Below, in pieces: positions 58,694 to 64,000 of a DNA stretch of 64,000 nt. Source of the stretch: Odiellus spinosus (lineage: Eukaryota > Arthropoda > Arachnida > Opiliones > Phalangiidae); assembly GCA_963920705.1 (NCBI GenBank), contig OY987231.1, positions 6,813,424-6,877,423 on the forward strand, given 5' to 3'. The translations under genes and the position numbers were made by a program. The stretch's first letter is position 1. Each line of letters begins with the position of its first letter. The notes beneath the pieces were generated by a model, which was given only the letters and a program-made list of their open reading frames with translations, was not told where the DNA came from and searched no databases.

Positions 58694-59014
58694 TTTAAAG
58701 GTAGAATGCAACCTAACAAGAAGTAATTAGTAAAAAAATTACAAAAGAATATTAAAACTTACCTTAGATTCATGGAGATCTTGCATTCCCCTCATTTAAG
58801 GGCCAGTGATCAATGTCATTGGTGGCTAGTCCTTATAAGGGTAGTTCAGGATCTCCATGACGCCTGCTAAACTTATTTTGATGGTAAGTTTTAAATTTAT
58901 TTCTAGTTTAGTATTTGTTTGTTTATTTATTTTTTTACTGTTCTACTAGCTAGGCCTATTTAAACTATAAGGAATCGATAAAAAAATCAATTGTTAGATT
59001 GCATTCTCCTTTAA
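58694..59014. mobile_element. M5 foldback MITE
   Basis: TTTAAAGGTAGAATGCAACC at the left, GATTGCATTCTCCTTTAAA at the right. The core pairs CATGGAGATC with GATCTCCATG. The same 3' segment (AGGCCTATTTAAAC then ATAAGGAATCGATAAAAAAA) appears at 27.9 kb. Confidence 0.7.
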
Positions 59015-59112
59015 AGGTTTATTTGGGTACCGTTCCCTTTGGTACACACTTTTGAATCAGTGTTGAAACTTTTGGTTTTTTCAGTAGCCCATGTGGTCAT
59101 AATACGCCTAAA

Positions 59113-59234
59113 TACCCTTTTCAGACGAGGCGTAATTAACCGGTTTAATCAGTTTTAAGGTAGCATTCTCAGTTCAATAAACCTCGGTTAAATCTGATTA
59201 AACCGGCTATGTACGCCTCGTCTGAAGAAGGGTG
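59113..59234. mobile_element. TACCC MITE, shorter third copy
   Basis: TACCCTTTTCAGACGAGGCG at the left, CGCCTCGTCTGAAGAAGGGT at the right. The middle is about 30 bp shorter than in the 6.3-6.7 kb copies and the TTA duplication is no longer clear. Confidence 0.7.
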
Positions 59235-59384
59235 CTTAGCGTGGTTGTTTAACCAAGGACGGTTACCAAAGGGCGGTCAAAGTTCTATTACATCCGCCAG
59301 TCTATCGAGAGTCGAGATAAACCTCCCTGCATTATTGCTGGTTTTCTGAATGTACGGATCTGCTTCTCACCTATGCCTATATTA

Positions 59385-59660
59385 ACATTGGAACACCGTA
59401 TCTTAATAGATAAAGATGAATAACAAAACCTGTCGTGGGTCGATAAGCGTCCTCTAACGGCCGAAGCAGTGTGTGCAAAAGTAGGAACTAACAAACCCAC
59501 GTGCGTGGCTGCTATGGATACAGAATAGGCAGACGAGCACGTGGTTTTGTTAGTTCTTCAACTTTTGCCAGCACTGTTTCGGCCGTCAGAGGACGTTTAT
59601 CAACGCACGCCAGGCTTTGTTATTTAAATCTTTATCTATAATGATAAGGTGTCCAGGATA
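59385..59660. mobile_element. M6 foldback element
   Basis: GATAAAGATGAATAACAAAA pairs with TTTGTTATTTAAATCTTTAT, CGTCCTCTAACGGCCGAAGC with TTTCGGCCGTCAGAGGACG, and AGGAACTAACAAA with TTTTGTTAGTTCTT. The minus frame at 59288-59500 overlaps it and is not a gene. Confidence 0.7.
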
Positions 59661-60784
59661 TGACACTCGATCTAGCCTTTGGTAAGGCGTACGGGTTTGG
59701 CTTTCAAAAGAGTGTGTCTTCCTGTAAAAGTGTTACGGGTGTTGTTAATAATTAAAGCTCGTTTTCAACCAAGTAACTTTTTCGCAATAATTACAAAAGT
59801 AAACTCTATAGTTACTTTTGGTCAAAGAAATCTTGATTGAAAATAGGGCTTAGCGCCAATAAGAATGTGTGGAAAATCCACGTGTTTCCGTTTGTTCCGG
59901 GTGATTACCTATAATCCCACGTATACGCACGCTACAGTCGTGCCAAGACTTTATTTGGGTTCAGTTTTGAGAGAGTTAGCCCCTTGTATTCTGGACGCTA
60001 TACATATCTTCGATATTATTCATTCAAGGTCAGTCTCTAATTATAATATCGTAGGATATCTCGTGACACTTCTCTTAATACATCCTTCTGTTCAAACAAT
60101 ATTGTTTTAAAATCCAAAACACTTTGCAATTTAACTTTTTTATCTCTTTATAATGTTTGGCTTTGAGTATCAATACGCTTGGAGTTTCGTTAGTGGGGAA
60201 CCTACGCTTTCTTTTTAAAGTAGACACGCAATTGCTTACTCGATTCGGACCTTGGGCCAAATAGATCTCGCGCCAAGCTCGCAATTTCATTACGAGAAAT
60301 TGAAAAAATTTACCAGGCTGTGACGTCGGTTTTACTTTTCGTTCCAGTACGCTCCCCTAATTTTGTGTCCTGTATAAAACTATATTTTAGAAGAAAAAAA
60401 CTTGATTTCCTATGGTTGCATTCTCCCTTTAATGTTCTTTTTGAAATCGCAAATATACTTCTGTAGAGTAGTTGGCCCTTGGCAATTCGCCTCCGTTGAC
60501 GTAACCAGCACTTCGCTACGTAACGAAAACTCGAATTGATTTCAATTTTTAACAGGAAAACGAGATTTGGGGATATAAACCGCGTGCGTGCGGGATATTT
60601 GGCTTAAGGCCCTAAAGGTGTATTAAAGTCGATTACTCTTAACGACGATTCTAAATCCAACTGTCGACCGTTTCAGTCTACTAGTTTCAGCTGACGCGGG
60701 TTACGTGTACGCTGTTTATGTCAATTTGTTGGGAAAACCCGGCGCGTTACCTAACAAGGATGCTGATGTACCATCGATGTTTAG

Positions 60785-61558
60785 AGAATCATATATATCC
60801 AAATGGCGTCACGGTAACTTCACCAAGTCTTTCGCAACGCCGTTATAGCTTTAACTTTACATTGACACGATTGCTAACGCCCATCTTGAAAACCTTAGGC
60901 ACTAAACTGAATAAGTCACGTACTCGGGAAAGAAGATGGGCCCAGAGTCCTATTTTGGTTCATTTTCCACGCTAAGATGGATAAAGGGAAACTTGCAGCT
61001 AAAAATTTGAAAAAAAAGTAAATATAAATTCGGGCCTATCATATTATTTCAGACTTCCACAGCGCTTGTAATGTCCTAACATTAAAAGAATATGCCGGAG
61101 ATTGATGTTCAAGGATTTAGGCATCGAACGTCAGCCTATTCTTTTAATGTTAGGACATTACAAGCGCTGTGGAAAGCTGAAATAATATGATTGGCCCGAA
61201 TTTATATTTGCTTTTTTTTTTTTTTTTTTTAATTTTACCAAACTTTAGATATTAGTTTAAACACCAAAAACGTGTCTAAATATTGTTTTGAAATTTGGCA
61301 TGGTGTTCCGAAAATAAATTCAAAAGCTATTCCATTTTTAGCTGCAAGTTTCCCTTTATCCATCTTAGCGTGGAAAATGAACCAAAATTGAACTCTGGGC
61401 CCATCTTCTTTCCCGAGTACGTGACTTATTCAGTTTAGTGCCTAAGGTTTTCAAGATGGGCGTTAAAAATCGTGTCAATATAAAGTTAAAGCTATAACGG
61501 TGTTGCGAAAGATTTGACGACATTACCGTGACGCCATTTGTATATGTGATTCTCTAAA
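60785..61558. mobile_element. Large nested palindrome (M7 core with outer arms)
   Basis: The inner part (about 60976-61365) is an M7 element bounded by GGGAAACTTGCAGCTAAAAA and its inverse. Its centre is a stem pairing AATGTCCTAACATTAAAAGA with the inverse at about 61137-61157. The outer 200 bp on each side are also inverted: AGAATCATATATATCCAAAT..GGCGTCACGGTAA at the left, TTACCGTGACGCCATTTGTA at the right, and TTCATTTTCCACGCTAAGAT on both sides. The whole 774-bp region is therefore a palindrome. The 85-codon plus frame at 60718-60975 sits in the left outer arm. Confidence 0.8.
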
Positions 61559-61564
61559 AGGTTA

Positions 61565-61710
61565 AAGGCTGAAATAATGTGATTGGCCCGATTTTACATT
61601 TACTTTTTTTCAAATTTTACCAAACTTAAGAAATTCATTTAAACACCAAAAACGTGTGTCTAATAATTGTTTAAAAGTTCAAAAGCTCCAAGTTTCCCTT
61701 TAAAGTTCAT
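61565..61710. mobile_element. M7 half-copy
   Basis: AGGCTGAAATAATGTGATTGG through AAACACCAAAAACGTGTG to AGTTTCCCTTTAAAG; corresponds to one half of M7 immediately next to the large palindrome. Confidence 0.55.
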
Positions 61711-61955
61711 AAAAGAAGCCACATTATGCCATAATTAAATTCTTGCAATTATTGGCTCCAAGTGTATTGGTCTGATCTTATATCATAAGCCTATTACTTC
61801 ACGCGTAAGTTATAAACGAGGGTCGTTTTAGCGTTAAGCTAATGGCTGACCAATCCATCTAGTGGTGATAGCTTGAAACTCTCCCAATGCACTCTAGGAC
61901 ATCCTGTTTCCTGTCAAGAGGAATGAGGTTGGGTAGGGATATGGAGAATTAACTA

Positions 61956-62272
61956 CAGGGTTGCCACAGTTTTTTCAGATTCAAATTCCCTGACTTTTCC
62001 AGGTTTTCCCATGACCGTTTCAGCTAATGCTAATCAATTTTTAGCCTTTATATTTTATATAATTGCGCTCGCCAAACCTTTTGCATGCATATCTTTGTTA
62101 TAATCTATGCAGCTGACACGGTCAGCTTCAAATATTTTCTGCAGATTTTGTAATTTCCTGGCTTCTTGAAATATCTTTAAATTCCCTGACTTTTTAAAAT
62201 ATCGTAAAATTCCCTGACGTTTTTGGTTCATTTTCAAATTCCATGACTTTTCCCTGACCTGTCGCAACTCTG
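61956..62272. mobile_element. CAGGGTTGCC-end element (family M8)
   Basis: CAGGGTTGCCACAG at the left and CTGTCGCAACTCTG at the right are inverted, with AACTA directly flanking on both sides (61951-61955, 62273-62277). The interior has repeated TCCCTGACTTTT motifs. The minus frame 62055-62267 lies inside it. Confidence 0.65.
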
Positions 62273-63062
62273 AACTATGTTTTTCCGCGAGGTGGCGTAG
62301 GGCTTCAAATTTCTATCTCTCTCTCCTGTATAGTGCTGAATACGAAGGGCTCTATGGGGAACTCAAACTTACGAGTGAAGAAATAATAGACTTATGCTTA
62401 TATTCTTGTAATTCAACAATAGCTTCTCAAAATGACCTAAAACATTGAAACGCGTCACTAGCTAGACGGTGTTATAGACTGTACAATGTATACTGTATAT
62501 AAGCACAATTAAATGCTCGTTTAGTCGAGGTTTGTCTAGGGCTACGAAAAGGATCGAATAACGTAAATTATATTTCATAATAGTTTTTTTTTTTTTTGCC
62601 TTAAAATTCGTGATTAATAAAAATTGTAAAAAAAATTCTTATTGCCGAGAATGGATTTTAAACGTAAACCCCTTAGGCGATGGAAACGTTTTAGTACTTT
62701 TGTACGAGCTGGTTTTCGTTAAAAAGGGAAAATAAACTGCATCCCCTTTAGTGAGGTAGTTACACTATTAGCCCTTACAAGCGCTCCCCCAGAAAGGGGG
62801 TTCCGGGACGTCAGGCTTTCTCGCCCCCTTGGCTCCTTGCTCTCTCCCTGTTGCGCTCCTGGCGGTGAAAAACTCACACGTCTAAGTAAGGCAGGGGTAC
62901 GCGTTGACCTTGGGGTTAATGCTCATTTCCGGTTAAATATCCGCCCATTTGTGATTAAACTAATTAACCAATCACTAGGAAGTTGAAAATTGACCTGAAA
63001 TACCTCACGCGCCACGAGACTCTATAGCGCGTGATTAATTGTCTAAAAACCTTAATTGATCT
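62273..63062. other. Intergenic with a GC-richer patch
   Basis: No supported gene. 62770-62870 is noticeably GC-rich (CCCCCAGAAAGGGGG, GCCCCCTTGGCTCC) with short hairpin potential. Confidence 0.35.
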
Positions 63063-63495
63063 TTAGCTACGGTCACACTATCATTTCTTAATCGATTTGA
63101 AATGGTAAAAACAAACCGATATCCCAATCGTCAGGAATCGTTTTAAGCGTCACGTGTTCACGCATTATCTTTATAAATCGATTTTTTTGTAGCTTCATCT
63201 TTAGCTACGGTCACGCTGACATTTCTTAATCGATTTGAAACGGTAAAATTAAACCGATATTCAAATCGTCATGAATCGTTTTAAGCATCACGTGTTCACA
63301 CATTACCTTTATAAATCGATTTATTCATCTATCGGTTGTTGAAACCGAATCGGTATGAAACTGGTTCCCGAAGCGGTTTCGAGAAATCGAATCAAATTGA
63401 TTCGAGAAAAGACGATTTCCCGTTCACACTACTCTAACGAAACGTTTTAAAACGGCTTAAATCTATTCCAAGGCCTAGTATGAACGCGGCTTTAA
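63063..63495. mobile_element. M2 MITE with duplicated left end
   Basis: TTTAGCTACGGTCACACT occurs at about 63063 and again as TTTAGCTACGGTCACGCT at about 63200, so the left 135 bp are present twice in tandem before the single right end (CCAAGGCCTAGTATGAACGC). Confidence 0.75.
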
Positions 63496-63743
63496 GTTAT
63501 ATCTTCATTAGGAAAAATGATTTTTGTAGTTCCAAAGAACAACACTCGAATCAAAATATTTAATTGTTGTATCACTTTAATATTTGTTTGCGATTTTAAT
63601 ATTTGCCCATACGGATGTCTAAAATAATAATAGGTCCTTCTGAGTCTTTGATTACAAAGGCATTTTTGATCCAAGCTGTCATAATTCAGACAAATGATAT
63701 TTATAACGGTTCCTTCTGATCACAGACATTAAAATTGCTTCTT

Positions 63744-64000
63744 CGAAGTGAGGCTTTCAGTATTTTTTCGAATAGAATTTAATCATACTATTAAAACGCT
63801 GTATTCAAAATGTTTATACCTCTGGAAACTTAAGAAACTTTAAAATGAAAATATCAAAAATATATAGGTAATTTTTTTTTTCTGATATATGACGTAGTTT
63901 ATTTCTGGAACGAAATTAACGATGATTTTCATACGAAAGATAGTTGACTTTCTGGATTAAGTACTTTTACAAAAAGGACCGCTCGAAAGCGACCTTATCA
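63744..64000. mobile_element. M9 element cut by the window end
   Basis: Starts CGAAGTGAGGCTTTCAGT and runs through TCAAAAATATATAGGTAA and AGGACCGCTCGAAAGCGACC to the window edge. Confidence 0.6.

Overview
The window looks like nuclear DNA of an arthropod, most likely an insect. It is AT-rich, its genes are intron-bearing with GT/AG junctions, and its promoters pair a TATA box with an insect-style TCA initiator. It carries two Spätzle-type Toll-ligand genes and is packed with foldback/MITE-like elements and kilobase-scale tandem arrays. I cannot place it to order or species. Nothing looks bacterial, viral or organellar.

Layout. (1) 0.8-2.8 kb: secreted histidine-rich protein gene HRP-A (minus strand, four exons). 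(2) 3.1-7.7 kb: nested MITEs and a 25-bp satellite of about 66 units, broken by two head-to-head 153-bp MITEs. (3) 7.9-11.85 kb and 28.06-32.0 kb: two nearly identical 3.9-kb arms in inverted orientation. (4) The 16.2-kb spacer between the arms holds two convergent Spätzle-like genes: Spz-A (plus, 15.5-19.3 kb, four exons) and Spz-B (minus, 24.3-27.0 kb, first exon not found). A 36-bp satellite of about 49 units sits in the last intron of Spz-A. (5) 32.2-46 kb: three more histidine-rich genes on the minus strand, HRP-B, HRP-C and HRP-D; C and D are recent duplicates. (6) 46.2-48.1 kb: a 24-bp array (about 62 units) joined to a 26-bp array (about 16 units), starting roughly 470 bp upstream of the HRP-D promoter. 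(7) 48-64 kb: no convincing gene; 29-bp, about 39-bp and 20-bp tandem arrays and many palindromic elements.

How the genes relate. The four HRPs share one design: a tiny first exon (7-8 codons, phase 0) carrying the start and the front of the signal peptide, then a large His/Gly/Lys/Asp exon (split into three in HRP-A). A core of about 43 residues is almost invariant in all four. All four have a TTAAATA-type TATA box 33-34 nt upstream of a TCA initiator, which independently supports the start exons. Metal binding or pH-dependent condensation is the natural guess for such proteins, but the sequence does not prove it. The two Spätzle-like proteins share intron phases, a CxSxxEFCExVxxYP-type prodomain motif, an activation site 13 residues before the first knot cysteine, and a cystine-knot domain. 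Spz-B lacks the cysteine equivalent to the one that links Drosophila Spätzle dimers. No direct functional link between the HRPs and the Spätzle genes is visible; they are simply interleaved.
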